NCBI RefSeq assembly: GCF_050942215.1
Contig: NZ_CP192056.1
Coordinates: forward strand, 5,890,001 to 5,954,000
Direction: 5' to 3'
Length of the DNA: 64,000 nt
From: Sphaerimonospora sp050942215
GTDB lineage: Bacteria > Actinomycetota > Actinomycetes > Streptosporangiales > Streptosporangiaceae
The notes under the pieces were generated by a model, which did no database searches, was not told where the DNA came from, and was given only the letters and a program-made list of their open reading frames with translations. A program made the position numbers and the translations under genes. Of the stretch, positions 8,487-21,600 are shown piece after piece (positions within the stretch are counted from its first letter, which is position 1; every line of letters starts with the position of its first letter).

Positions 8487-8570
8487 TTACGCGGGAAGAA
8501 TGTCGGTGATGCAGGCGACCGACGCGCTGGTCTTCACCACCTCGAGGCGGCGGACAACGAGTTTCTTCAT
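8487..8570 (-). CDS. Small peptide gene, candidate RiPP or signal-peptide precursor (27 aa)
   Basis: A 27-codon ORF, too short for ordinary gene finders. It has a near-perfect ribosome site, AAGGAGG, 10-11 bp before ATG 8570, and ends with TAA, rare in this GC-rich window. The N-terminal half is MKKLVVRRLEVVK, a basic, strand-like segment of the kind that binds PqqD-type recognition domains. The C-terminal half has Thr14, Ser15, Ser17, a single Cys20, Thr22 and Asp23, and ends Leu-Pro-Ala. An operator-like palindrome (8638-8653) lies 75 bp upstream and a 30-bp palindrome just downstream, so it has its own transcription signals. The neighbour is a PqqD-M50 protease. I recognise no named precursor family; RiPP precursor and processed pheromone are both possible. 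Confidence 0.75.
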   Translation of the reverse strand: MKKLVVRRLEVVKTSASVACITDILPA

Positions 8571-8614
8571 GGGCTTCTCACCTCCTTGCGGCCCGGGACT
8601 CATCGGAAACATCG

Positions 8615-9616
8615 TCAATCGCCCGGTCGACTCGATCTGCTCACTAGTGAGCAACCCCCCGAGTCGACACCGGGCAGATCGGCCGTACGGACGGGATCGG
8701 CCAGAGCCACCAGGACCTCCCGCCGCCCCGTGTACGGGTCACGGCTGTGCGCCATCCGGATGTTGTCCACCAGCAGCAGGTCCCCGGCCTGCCAGGGTTC
8801 ACGGACCGTGTGATCGGCGTAGACCTCGTTGATGAGGTCGACGGTGGTCCGGTCCAGGGGCTCGCCCTCGCCGTACCCGGTGGTGAAGGGCAGCCCGTCG
8901 GGCCCGAAGGCGAAGGTGAGGTAGTCGCGGACCTCCGGTTCCATGGTCCACTCGTTCAGGAACGCGACCTGGTTGAACCAGATCCGCTGCCCGGTGACCG
9001 GATGCCGGACGATCGCCGGCCGGCTGCGACGGGTGCGCAGGCCACCGTCGGCGTCCCACGTGACGTGGATGTCGTTGTCCCGGCAGTACCGCTCCACCAT
9101 CGCCGGATCGTCGGTGCCGAAGGCCTCCTGCCACGGGACGCCCACCACGTCGTTGTGGGCGCGCAGCAACTGCCAGCCGGTCCGCTCGAAGCGGTCCACC
9201 AGCTCGGCCGGCAGGTCGCGCAGCACGGCCCCGGCGTCGGCCAGCGCGGTGGCGCCGCCCTCGGCCGAGGGCACCAGGCAGCAGAACATCTGCAGGCTCG
9301 GAGCCTCCGGCCCATAGCTCAACTCATGGTGCATGCACATGGGCTGATCGGGCGGCCACAGCGTGCTCGAATACACCCCGCCCGGGTACGGCGTACGCGG
9401 GGCGAACGGCTCCCGCTCGACCATGAGCTCCTCGGCCAGGCACGCTGCCGCAGCCGCGAACCCCTCCGCGTCCCGGAGGCCCAGACCCCGCACGAGTACG
9501 GCGCCATGCTCGGTGACGGCCGCACGCAGCGCGTCACGGTGCTCGGCAAGCCAGTCCGGGGTGTCACAGGCGCGGGCGATCGGCGGACGGCCCGGCAGAT
9601 GGGACAGCTCGACCAT
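8615..9616 (-). CDS. TauD/SyrP-like Fe(II)/2-oxoglutarate hydroxylase
   Basis: A 333-residue TauD/TfdA-family protein. The metal motif is His96-His97-Glu98 (CMHHELSYGP), with an acidic third position, so it should be a hydroxylase rather than a halogenase. The distal segment is LLLVDNIRMAHSRDPYTGRREVLVAL, containing the second iron His and the 2-oxoglutarate Arg. From memory it resembles SyrP, which beta-hydroxylates carrier-bound Asp in syringomycin synthesis. It starts 10 bp after the megasynthase gene, so it probably oxidises a carrier-bound aminoacyl group or the assembly-line intermediate. Peptide modification is possible but less likely given its family. Its 3' end contains the operator for the next gene. 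Confidence 0.88.
   Translation of the reverse strand: MVELSHLPGRPPIARACDTPDWLAEHRDALRAAVTEHGAVLVRGLGLRDAEGFAAAAACLAEELMVEREPFAPRTPYPGGVYSSTLWPPDQPMCMHHELSYGPEAPSLQMFCCLVPSAEGGATALADAGAVLRDLPAELVDRFERTGWQLLRAHNDVVGVPWQEAFGTDDPAMVERYCRDNDIHVTWDADGGLRTRRSRPAIVRHPVTGQRIWFNQVAFLNEWTMEPEVRDYLTFAFGPDGLPFTTGYGEGEPLDRTTVDLINEVYADHTVREPWQAGDLLLVDNIRMAHSRDPYTGRREVLVALADPVRTADLPGVDSGGCSLVSRSSRPGD
8638..8653. promoter_or_regulatory. Putative Crp/Fnr-type operator (perfect palindrome), site 2
   Basis: TGCTCACTAGTGAGCA is a perfect 16-bp palindrome inside the 3' end of the hydroxylase gene. Its centre is 75 bp upstream of the peptide start codon. It is the best-preserved copy of the shared motif and marks an internal promoter for peptide and protease. 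Confidence 0.7.
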
Positions 9617-9625
9617 TGATGCTCC

Positions 9626-12600
9626 TCACTCGAATCTGAGGTCGAGAATCGAGGCGACCAGCCCGTTGCCTTCGCGATCGCCGTTCGGACCACCGCCGCG
9701 AGGACGGTCGGCGAACCGTGGGGCCGGCTCCCGGTCCCACCACAGCCGCCGACGGTGGAAGACCGGGGCCGGCAGCGCGGTACGGCGCCGCGGACGCGGG
9801 ACGTCGAAGGCGGTGGCGATCAGGTGGGCGTTGGTGCCGCCGAGGCCGAACGCGCTCACCCCGGCCGCCCGGGGCCCGTCCGGCCAGTCCAGCGCCCGGG
9901 TATTGGGATAGAAGGGCGAGGCGGCGAAGTCGAACCGCGGGTTGGGCTCGGCGCAGTGCAGCGTGGCCGGTATCAGACCCTGTTCCAGGGCGAGCAGCAC
10001 CTTGATCAGGCCCGCCGCACCGGCTGCGCTCAGCAGGTGCCCCAGGTTGGACTTGACACTGCCGATGGCGCAGAACCCGACGCGATCGGTCTGCTCGCGG
10101 AACACGTCGGTGAGGGCCCGCAACTCGATGGGATCACCGATCATCGTCCCGGTTCCGTGCGCCTCCACCAGACCGATCCGGTCCGCACGCAGCCCGGCCC
10201 GCTCCAGGGCCCGCCGCACCACCTGTGCCTGCGCGGCCGGGTTGGGGGTGGTCAAGCCCATGGTCTGGCCGTCGTTGCCCACGGCGACCGCGTCGATCAC
10301 CGCGTGGATCCGGTCGCCGTCGCGCACCGCGTGGTCCAGCCGCTTCAGCAGCACCACCCCACATCCTTCGCCGGGAACGAACCCGTCGGCGTCCCGCGCG
10401 AAGGCGGCGCAGCGGCCGGTCGGCGACAGGGCGCGGGCCGCGGTGAACTCCACATAGGGTTCCTCGTCCAGCAGCACCTCGACGCCTCCGGCGAAGGCCA
10501 GTTCGGCCTCACCGGCCAGGAGGCTCTGACAGGCCAGGTGCACGCTCACCAGAGATGAGGAGCAGGCGCTGTCCACGACCAGATTGGGGCCGTGGAGGTC
10601 GTACTGATGCGCGAGGCGAGCGGCGATGAAGTTCTGATCCCCGCCCAGCCCGGTGGCGGCGCGGTCCGACGGGATCCGCCGACGATATCCGGACATCCGA
10701 GCCCCGACGAACACGCCCACGTCCCGGCCGCGCAGTTCCTCCGGGACGTACCCGGCGTCGGCGAGGCAACTCGCCGTGACCTCCAGCATCAGCCGGATCG
10801 CCGGGTCGGTGTTCCTGGCCTCGTCGTCGGTCATGCCGAAGTACTCCGGGTCGAAGTCCTCGATCTCCGGGAGGAATCCGCCCCACTTGCTGACGCTGTG
10901 GCCGGGGCCGCCGAGCGGCCGATACCGGGCCGCCACATCCCACCGTGCGTACGGCACCTCGGTGATCGCGCTTCTCCCGCTGCGCAGCAGGTCCCAGTAC
11001 GCCGCCAGGTCCCCGGCACCCGGGAAGCGACACCCCATGCCGATCACCGCGATCCGGTCGTCCCCGGACCGGTTCTCCCCGGACCGGACGGACGGCGTCG
11101 GCCGGGCGGCCTCGGTAGCGGCGCCGATCGCGTCGCCGAGCCCCGCCAGATGAGCGTCGAGCCGGTTCAGTGTGGGGTGATCCAGCAGGACGGCCGGCTC
11201 CAGCGGCCTGCCCAGCCGGGCCTCCAGCTTGCCGACCAGCTCGGCCAGAAGCACCGACTCCACGCCGAGATCGCCGAAGGCGGTGTCCGTGTCCAGCTCG
11301 GCTTCGGGGATGCCCAGTGTCTCGGCGAACAGGGTCACCAGCCAGCCCGCGACCGGTCCGGCCTCGGCGGGCCGGGGATCGGCGGGCCGACCGGCGGGCC
11401 GACCGGTGGGCTGATCGGTGGCCGGTGCCGTACCGGGATCGAAACCTCCGGGCAGTGCTGAGGACGGCAGCGCGGGCCAGGGCAGCACGACCGGGACCCC
11501 GCGCAGAGCGAGCACCCGGTCCAGCACGGCGAGCCCGGCGGTGTCGGTGAGCGCGTCCAGGCCCACGATCGCGCCGGCATCCGGCCGGTCCGTCCCACCG
11601 CCGGTCTCCCGCCACACCGGCCAGTCGACCGACCGGAACTCCGGGTGGCCGGTGCGCACCTGATAGGCGGCGCGGTAGTCCAGGTAGGCGTTGGCAGCCG
11701 CGTAGTCGCTGAGCCCGGTGGCGAGGGCCGGCACAGCGGCGCTGACCGAGGAGAACAGCAGCACGAAATCCGGCCGGTCGGCGGCCAGCAGGTCGATCAG
11801 CGTGTCCAGCCCGTCCGTCTTGGGGGCCAGGACCTGCCTGATCTCAGCCAGATTCTTGTGCCGCAACGACGGCGGACCGATGCTCGACCGGCCGGCGCAG
11901 TGGACCACACCGGCGATCGGACCAAGCGACGCCCGCACGTCGTCGAGGAAGCGCCCCACGGCGGGGCCGTCGGTGATCTGGCCGGTGTGCACCATCACTC
12001 GGGCTCCCAGCCGTTCCAACTCCTGCACCCGCGCCACCGTCGCCGCTTCCGGGACCGCCGGGTCGAGCCGGGCCCACTCGTACCGGGGCGGCAGAGGCCG
12101 CAGGCCGAGCAGGGCCAGCCGTCGGGCACCCCGCTTCACCAGATGCCCGGCCACCAGCGTGCCCAGCCCGCCGGTGCCGCCCGTGACGACGTACACCCTT
12201 TCGGGGTCGACGCTCAGGGGCTCGGCGGGCTCGGCGGGCTCGGGGGCGGGAACCAGCCGGGGCGTGTGGAACAGGCCGTCGCGCAGGCACACCTCCCCGT
12301 GGGGATGGCGGGTGCGCCACGCTTCGGCGATCCACGCGGCCAGCTCTGTCACCCGGTCGGTGGGCAGGTCCACGTCGAGCACGTTGGCGTGCACCCAGGG
12401 ATACTCCGCGCCGAGGCAGCGCACGAACCCGGCCAGCCGCGCCCCCGCCAGCCGAGGCCTGGGGCCGGGTGCGTCCAGCAGCCCGCTGGTGACCTGCATC
12501 ACTCGCACTCCGGCTCGGTGCCGCCGGGCCAGCAGCTGCTGGAGGACCTCCAGCCGGGCGCCCCAGGCGCCGTGGTCATGCTCCTCAGCGGCGGCGGGGT

Positions 12601-15600
12601 CGAGCCGGCCGGCATCCGCCTCCGGCGCCCGGGGGTCGGGCAGCGCACACAGGTCGAGCCATCCGGTGACCGTCCCACCCCGATCCAGCCCAGATCCGTC
12701 CAACCCAGATCCGTCCAACCCAGATCCGTCCAACCCAGATCCGTCCAGCCCACCGGCCGCCCCCTCGACCATCGGCACCAGCCGGTCAGGGGCGAGAGCC
12801 TCGGCGAGCGCATCGACCAGCGCGCGCTGCGCGGGCCGGTGCAGACAGAGAATCGTCCCGCCGTCGGGCTCCCGCGGTGCACCGGCGGGAGCCGGTCGCC
12901 AGTCACGGACCAGCAGCGGCACGGCGGCCCCGGGCGCATCCGACCGCGAGGAAGCAGCGGACACGACAGCAGGGGACGTGGGAGCAGGGGACGTGGGAGC
13001 AGGGGACACGGAAGTGGGAGACACGGCAGCAGGAGACTCAGCGACGGGAGACATGGCCGCCGGGGGTTCACCCACCCAGCAGCGCATCCGCGCGAACGGG
13101 TATCCGGGCAGGCCCACCAGCCGCCCCGGCGCACCGGTGAAGTCCACCGCCCCACCGGCGACCCAGTGCCGGCCCAGCTCGGCCGGTGCCGCCTGGCCGT
13201 AACGCAGCGGCTCGCCCGCACGCACCGCACGGCCGTCCGCCCGGCCCCGCCACCCCTCCGCCTCGCCGCCCGAGGCGTACCGCTCCAACACCTCGCAGAG
13301 CTCCGCGCGGTCGGTGACGACCACGGCGAGGCGTTCCTTCAGCGCCTCGCGCCCGGTCTGCAGTGTGTGGGCCACGTCGGCCAGGGCGAGCCCCGGGTTG
13401 TCACGCAGGTGGCCGGCGAGCCGTACGCACACCTGACGCAACTGCTCCTCGGTGCGCGCGGACAGCACGATGAGGTGTGGACCGGCCGTCGGAACGGCCC
13501 CGGCGCCGGGTTCCGGCTCCGGATAGGCCTCGACCACCACGTGCGCGTTGGCCCCGCCTGCCCCGAACGAGCTGATCCCCGCCCGGCGCGGCAGGTCGGC
13601 GGGCCAGGGTGCGGCCTCCCGCTGCACGCGGAACGGCACCCGATCCCAGTCGATGCCGGGGTTGAGCCGATCGGCGTGGATCGAGGGGGCGAGTGTGCCG
13701 TGCCGGAACTGCAGGATCACCTTGGTCAGGCCCGCGATGCCCGCGGCGGCCTCGCAGTGCCCGATCAGCGACTTCACCGATCCGATCGCGCACGCTCCGG
13801 GAGGCAGCCCGGCGGAGGCGAAGGCACGGGTGAGACCGTTGATCTCGATCGGGTCACCGAGCGGGGTGCCGGTTCCGTGCGCCTCCAGGTACCCGATCGT
13901 CTCGGGGGACACCCCGGCATCCCGCAGCGCGCGCGTCACCAGCTCACCCTGCAGGACCGGATTCGGCACCGTGTAGCCGTTGGTCTTTCCGTCGTGGTTC
14001 ACCGCGGTGCCCAGGATCACCGCCTGGACGCGGTTTCCGTCCGCGATCGCCCGGTCCAGGGGCTTGAGCAGCACCGCGCCGACCGCCTCGCCCGGCACGA
14101 ACCCGTCCCCGCCGGCGCCGAAGCTCCGGCACCGATGATCGGTCGCGGACATGGACATCTGCCGAAGCTGCAGGAACTTGTTGGGGTGCAGGGACAGGTT
14201 CACCCCGCCGACGAGCGCCAGCTCGCACTCACCTCCGCGCAGGCTGGTCACGGCCAGGTGCAGGGCGGTGAGCGAGGCCGAGCACATGGTGTCCACGGTC
14301 ATGCTGGGACCGTGCAGGTCCAGCAGATATGAGACCCGGTTGGCGATGCCCGCGATGGCCGACCCGGCGGCGGTCCACTGTTCCCCCCGCCGCGCCTGCT
14401 CCGGACCGAAGAACGGATACTCGTTGTACATGGCGCCCACGAACACCCCGACCTGGCCGGCGTGGCGCAGGCGCAGCCGCTCCCCGGTGAGTCCGGCGTC
14501 CTCCAGAGCGTGCCAGGCCACCTGCAGGAACAGCCGCTCGGCCGGGTCCATCAGCGCGGCGTCCCGGGGTGTGATGCCGAAGAAGAGCGGGTCGAATGCC
14601 TCGACGTCCCGCAGGAACCCGCCGACCATGTCAGCCACCGGCCAGCCCGGCCGCCGCCGGGATTCCGGCAGCGGGGTGATGGCGTCCCGCCCGGCCACCA
14701 GGTTCCGCCAGAACTCCTCCAGATCTCCCGCCTCCGGATAGCGCCCGGCGACGCCGATGATCGCGATCGGGCCCTCTTCCCGCGGACGGTACTCGCCCGC
14801 CACCGGCTCACCCTCCCGTACGGCCACCGGCGCGCGGGCCAGCGCGTCCGCGACCCCGGCCAGATGGGGATGCTCGAAGAACAGGGTCGTGGAGACCTCC
14901 CCCAGGTCGCGCCGGAGCCGCTCGTTCAGCTGGACGATCTGGAGCGACGTGAGCCCGTAGTTCTCCAGCGGGACCCGAGGGTCGATCCGGTCCGCGGGAA
15001 TGCCGGAGATCTCGGCGTAGAGCCCGACGAGGTACTCCTCCGTCCGTCCCATCCGCTTCGAACCCCCCGCGGCCGACGGCGGGCGCGCTGCCAGCGGAGC
15101 ACGGCCGGGCAGGGGGGACGCCGCCGGACCGGTGCCCGGCGCGGCGGGGTTAGGCACGGGCTCCGGCGGCGTCGGGAGGGAGGCGAAGGGATAGGTCGGC
15201 AGGGCCACCCTCCGGCCGCGGGCACCGGACCATTCCACCGGATGCCCGGCCAGCCAGGCGGCCGTGGCCTCCGGCAGCGTCCCGGGCACAACCGTCGCCG
15301 CCCCGGTCACGGCGGTGCCGGTCGCCAGCGCGGAGTGGTCCGAGCCGTCCCGGTACGCCCGCAACCCGGCCAGGAGCCCATGGACATCCGAGCAGGTGAT
15401 CACGAGCCGGTGACGCAGTTGCGCGCGGCCCGTCCACAGCGTGTAGGCGATGTCGGCGAGCGCGGGAAGGGCCCGCCGACGCTGCCGTTCGACCAGGTGA
15501 TCGTGGAGCCGGCCCGCGAGTTCACGCAGTTGCTCCGGGCTCTCCGCGGAGAGCGTCACCGCCTGCTCCCCCTGCTCGTCACCCTGATCAGCGCGGTCCG

Positions 15601-18600
15601 GGTCGGGGGAACGCAGCAGCGCATGGCCGTACGAGCCGGTGGCGCCGACCGAGTTGATCAGCGCCCGTAGCGGGGCCCCGGGTGCCGGCGGAGTCCAGTG
15701 CGTGAGCCGGTCGGCGACCTCCATGCCGGCCCCATCGGCCCCGTTGTCCGCACTCGCCGCACCATCCTGACCCACCAGGCCGCGCATCAGGCCGCGCACC
15801 AGGGGACTGGGGTCGGCCGCGACCAGGGTGGGGGCGAGCTGCCGGTGCCGCATCTGCAGCAGCACCTTGATCAGCTGTGACAGTCCAGCAGCCGCCTCCA
15901 GGTGGCCGATGTTCGGCTTGACCGTGCCGAGACGGACAGGGGCGCCGGCGAAGACCGCGTGCAGCGCCTCGAGCTCGGCCGCGTCGGCGAGGGCGGCGCC
16001 GGCCGCGGCGCACTCGACGTAGCCGGTCGTCGCGGCGGTGACCCCCGCCGCGGCGAGGGTGTCGGCCATGGACCGGGTGAGCGCGGCCGCGTCCGGCGTG
16101 CCGAACCTGCCGTGGCCGCCCAGGTGTCCGATCCGGGTGGCCTCCAGGATCGCGTGCACGCTGTCGCCGTCGGAGACGGGTCGCAGGACGATGGCGGCCA
16201 CACCCTCGCCGGGGATCCAGCCGGGCGCGGCGGCGTCGAACGCCCCCTCCGGGACCCCGGTGGCCAGCAACCCCAGGTCGGCCAGGAGCCGGTGGTGGTA
16301 GGGGTGGCCGAGCAGATTGGCCGCGGCGACCACCGCGGCCTCGCACTCACCACGCCGCAGGCTCTCGGCGGCCAGGTGCAGGGCCGCCAATGAGGAGGAG
16401 CAGGAGGTGTCCACGGCGAGGCTGGGGCCGGTGAACCCGAAGAAGTGGGAGATGCGGTTGGCCGCTTCGGAGGCGGTGGCCGAGACCGCGGCGGGCTCGC
16501 CCCGCCGCCACCGGTCGGCACCGACATGCTGATGGTCCTGCCACATCGCGCCCAGGAAGACCCCGACCCGGCCGGCCCGGTTCAGCGAGACCGCGGTGTG
16601 CCCGGCGTTCTCCAGGCACTCCCAGACCACGTGCAGCAGCAGCCGGAGCTGCGGGTCGATGGTGGCGGCGTCGGCGGGCGAGACGTGGAACAGCAGACTG
16701 TCGAACTCGTCCACGTCGGTCAGGAACCCGCCCACCAGCTCCGGGTCCGCCAGGGCATGTCGGTGCTCCGGGGGCGGAGTGAGACGGCTGATGCCGTGGC
16801 TCAGCTCACGCCAGAAGGCATCCGGGTCGTCGGCGCCCGGGAAGCGGCAGGCCATCCCGATCACCGCGATCTCCCCGGTCGGCGCACCCGCCGTACCGGG
16901 AGTGGGGATCCGGACGGCCTCGACCCGGGACTCCGGCCGCTGCCGAGACGCCGGCTCCCGCTGAGACGCCGGTTCCTCTCCCGGTACGGGACCGGCCAGA
17001 AAGGCATGCAGGTAAAGGTGGTCGTCGTCGAGGCCGAGTTGCTCGCGCACCGGGCCGATGTCCAGCGTGCCGATCGGGCACAGGCCGATGCCGCAGGCTT
17101 CCTGCTCCCGCATCAGTTCCTGGCCCAGATATCCGGCCTCCAGCAGCAGGAAGCGCTCGCTGTCGGCACCGTACAGCGGCTCGATGGCCGCGGCCCGGCC
17201 GAACAGGTACAGTTCCACACCCGCCTGATCGAAAACCGGTCGGTTATAGACGAAATGAATCCTGCGATCGATGACGGGGGCGGGGTTGACCAGATGCAGC
17301 GCGTGGTCGACGGGATGGTAGTAGTACAGTCCCTCGGCCAGACCCGCCACGGCCCCCGGGCCGACTCGCAGGTAGACCTGGACCGCATAGGTGTCACCGG
17401 CCGACGGGTACCGCCGCCGGGGGCGGCCGTCCACCTCCACCTCGCGCAGCAGGCCGAGGAAGCGGGCGAAGTCGGCATAGGGGATGGGGCGGCGGTCGAA
17501 CGTGCGGCGGCTGGCCCGGGCGACGACCGTCTCGGGCCGCGTCGGGACGTCATCGAGGAGCGTCGCCGTCTCCCCCGGCCGCATCGGACGCAGATCCCAG
17601 CGCGCCTTCTTGAAGGCCGCCCGCTCGGCCGCGGAGAAGAAGTCCACCGGAGCGGGCCGACCGGCGATCCCTTCCCGGACGGTCTCCTCCTGAGCGGACC
17701 CCTCCAGGACAGGTTCCTCCCGAGCAGCGCCCTTCCAAGGAACGTCCTCCCGGGCAGCGCCCTTCCAAGGAACGTCCTCCAGAGCAGGGGCCTCCAGAGC
17801 AGGGGCCGGCGAGTCGACCGCGCCGGCCGACGGGGGCTCGCCCGAACCCCCCGCGGACTCGACCCTGCCCTCGTCGGCAGCGTGCTCAGCGGCCAGGTCC
17901 GCGGCGAGCGCGGTGGCGATCCCGAGCACGGTGGGGTGGTCCAGCAGCGCCGAGACCGGCACCCGCCGGCCGTACCGCTGCTGGAGCACGGTCGAGACCT
18001 GCACCATGGTGAAGGACGTGGCGCCCTGGTCCCACACGTCCGCCTCGACGTCCACAGCGGACAGCCCGAGGATCTCGGCGAAGGCGTCCGCGATCTGACC
18101 GGCGAGCCGGTCGGCGTCCGGAGGCGAGTTCGGAACCGTGCCCGGGGGCGGGGCCGAGTCCAAGTCCGAGGGCGAGCCCGAGAGCGGGGGCGACGGCGGT
18201 GCGACGGGCGCCGGGGCCAGGATGTGCCGGCTGCCCGGTTCCACCGGCCAGGGCAGCGCGTCCCGATCCAGCTTGCCGTTGTTCGTGGCCGGGAAGACGT
18301 CCACGAACGCGATCACGTTGGGCACCATGTAGTCGGGCAGCGATCGTGCCGCGAAACGGCGCAGTTCTGACACGGACGGGAGCCCGGCACCGGCGGGCAC
18401 CGCATAGGCCACCAGCCTTCGATCGCCGGCCGGGTCGGGCCTGGCCATTACGACCACGTCCTTCACGCCGGGGTGTTCCCGCAGCCGGTGCTCGATTTCA
18501 CCCGGTTCCACCCGGAATCCACGGATCTTCACCTGGTCGTCGGCCCTGCCGAGGAAGCAGATGTCGCCGCTCGGGAAGTAACTGGCCCGGTCCCCGGTCC

Positions 18601-21600
18601 GATAGAGCCGGTCACCCGGCCGGTCGCTGAACGGGTCGGGGATGAACCGCTCCCTGGTGAGCTCCGGCTGCCGGTGGTAACCGACGGCCAGGCAGTCCCC
18701 TCCGATGTACAGGTCGCCCTCGGTCCCCACCGGGCAGGGCCGCATGTCCTCGTCGAGGATGTGGTACCGGGCGTTGTCGATCGGCCTGCCGTACGGAATG
18801 CTCCGCCAGGCGGGGTCGATCTCGCCGACCTCGTACCAGTTCGACCAGACGGTCGCCTCGGTAGCCCCGCCCAGACTGACGATCCGGGCCTCGCGGAACA
18901 GGGCACGCACCTCGTCCGGCAGCGGGAGCGGCGTATAGTCCCCGCTCAGGTAGACCAGGCGCAGGGTGGCCGCACCGGAGTCGCCGATCCGGGAGGCGAA
19001 CAGCGGCGCCATCTGGTTGAGCGTGGTGGGCGCCGAGTTCCAGAACGTCACCGGCTCGCTCAGCAGGATGTCCAGCAGCAGATGGGGGTCCTTCTGCTCG
19101 ACCTCGTCCGCCACGTACAGCCCGGCGCCGCAGCCGAGCAGCCCCAGGATGTCGAAAACCGAAAGGTCGAACCCGAGCGAGGTCACGCACAACCCCACGT
19201 CGCCCGGCCCGAACCCGTGCGTGCGGTAACACCAGTTGAGCAGGTTCAGCACCGGGCGGTGCGTCACCGCCACGCCCTTGGGCTTGCCCGTGCTCCCGGA
19301 GGTGAAGATCACATAGGCGGTGTCGTCCACCCCGCCGAGCGGCTCCGGTGCGCTGTCCGGCGTGGTCAGCGTGTCGATCGGGACGGAAAGCACGCTGCCG
19401 GGGACGTCCCACCCCGTACGACCCGCGGCGGTGAGCACCAGACCGATCCCGGCGTCGTTCAAGATGGCCTCGGCCCGCGCCTGCGGCAGGGACGGTTCGA
19501 CGGGCACATAGCAACCGCCGGCCTTGAGCACGCCGAACACCGCCGCGACCATGTGCGGTCCGCGCGGCACCGAGATCCCGACCGCGACCTCGGGCCCGAC
19601 GCCGTGCTCCCGCAGCGACCACGCGATCCGGTTGGCCCTGCGGTTCAGCTCGGCGTAGGTCAGGGCGCCGCCGCCGGCCCAGCGCACCGCCACCGCGTCC
19701 GGCCGGAGCCGTACCTGCTCCTCGAAGAGCGCGTGCACCGGACGGTCGTCGGGGAAGTCCACCGCGGTGTCGTTCCACTCCGCCGGAACCGCGTCTCCGG
19801 CACGGAGCCCGCCGGGCACGACGTCACCACATTGCGCGAGGTCGTCACGATGCACGGCGTCACCACGATGCGCGAGGTCGTCGCGATGCGCCGGGACCGG
19901 GGCTTCCGCCTCGTCGCACAGCCCACGCACCAGCTCGGCGTACTCCGCGAACATCCGCTCCAGGCTCCCGGAGGGAAAGTGCGACCCGACCGCGTCCCAG
20001 TAGAACCGCAGCAGGTCGCCCTCCTCGATGGCGATGCAGTCCAGCGAAACATCGGGGGTGCAGGTGAGCCAGGGCCCGAGCCGTACCCCGGGCGGAAGCG
20101 GCTGCGCGGTGAGATCGAGCAGCCCGGTATAGACGACGGCCAGGTCGAACTGGCCGGTGCGGCGCTCCCGCATCACCCGTTTGCGCAGCGCCGCCAGTCC
20201 GCTGACCGAATCGGCCGCGGTGTCCTCCGCGAGGATCCGGTGGAACTCGGCGGCCTGCCGCCACACCGGAACGTCCGCTTCGGTGCGGGTCACCCAGCTC
20301 AGCGCGGTGTACTCGCCGGGCCGGAAGCGCTGGGTGGCGCCGGTCCAGCGCACCACCGGGATGCTGAACGGGACCGGGTGGCGCCGGGCCAGCACCTCGG
20401 TGAGCGCAGAGGCCAGGAGGCCGTCGGGGGTGATCCCGGCGCGCAGCGCCGCGGCACGCACCGCACGCCAGCCGGTCACCTCACCCGCGTGCCGCACCCG
20501 GCGCGGCGAGCTCCCCTCGGGAGCCGGTGGCAGCGGCCCGCCGCGCACGCCGTCCACCCGGCCCCGCCAGTGCTCGATGTCCCGCTCACCGGCATCCGCC
20601 GCCGCCCGCTCGGCCAGGTGGTCCGCGTACGAGGCGACCGGGAGCGGCTCGGCCGCGGGGTCGTCGTACAGCCGCCACAGCTCGCGGACCAGGAAGTGGA
20701 TGCTCCGGCCGTCGATGATGGTGAGGTCCAGGACGCAGTGCACGGTGGCTGTGCCATCGGCGTCATTGGTGATCCGCAGGTCGGACTGGGGCCCTCGGCC
20801 CAGCGGGAAGGCCCGCCCCACCAGCCGCTCCGGATCGACGCCGTCGACCACGGGGATCTCGCGGCGGGCCGGGACGTGCGGGCTGACGTGCAACCTGCCG
20901 TCATGCCCCACCACCGTGCGCAGCACGTCGTACGCCGCGACGAGGCGCAGCCAGGCCGATTCCAGCCGGGCCGGGTCCAGGCCGTCCACGACGAAGGAGT
21001 GATAGACCTGGCAGCCGTCCCAGGGTGCGGGGCCGGTCACGGCGCGGGTCACGAAGTAGGCCTGCTGCAGTTCGTTCAGCGGCCGCGGCTCCGGCTCTGC
21101 CGGGGTCAGGTCGTGCAGGGTCGCGCAGAACCGGGCGAACACCTCGCGCACCGCCCCGGGCGGGAACGCCTCCTCCACCACGTCCCAGCGGAAGCGCAGC
21201 TCGCCGTCCTGTTCCCACATCTGGTGATCGAGCGCCACCCCGCTGGTCTGGCTGACCGCGTGGGTGACCAGGGCGGCCAGCCCCTCGGGGGGACGTCCGA
21301 TGTCCAGCATGCTGGTGAAAACCACCGGAAGCGACACGTCCCGCGCCTTCGCCTGCCGGAGTGCGGACACCCCGGACACGACCGAGTGCGCCAGGTCGTC
21401 CCAGAGCCGCCGCTGCACGGCGCGCACCGCCTCGGGCAGCGGCCGGTCCAGGGTGCGGGGCAGGGGCATGACCAGGCTGGAGGTGAACGGACCGACCACC
21501 GCCTCGGCCTCGGCCGGCAGCCGTACGCGGTCGTTGGTGGTGAGCACCAGCGAGAACGGCCGGGAATCACGCTGCCAGGCGAACGCCTCGGCGAACAGCG

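Noticed and set aside
6278..8509. Plus-strand ORF of 743 codons across kinase, terminator and protease
   Set aside because: It spans a terminator hairpin and two real genes in other frames and has no domain homology.
8615..9616. TauD-like protein as a second halogenase
   Set aside because: The metal motif is His-His-Glu; the acidic ligand is kept, so there is no halide site.
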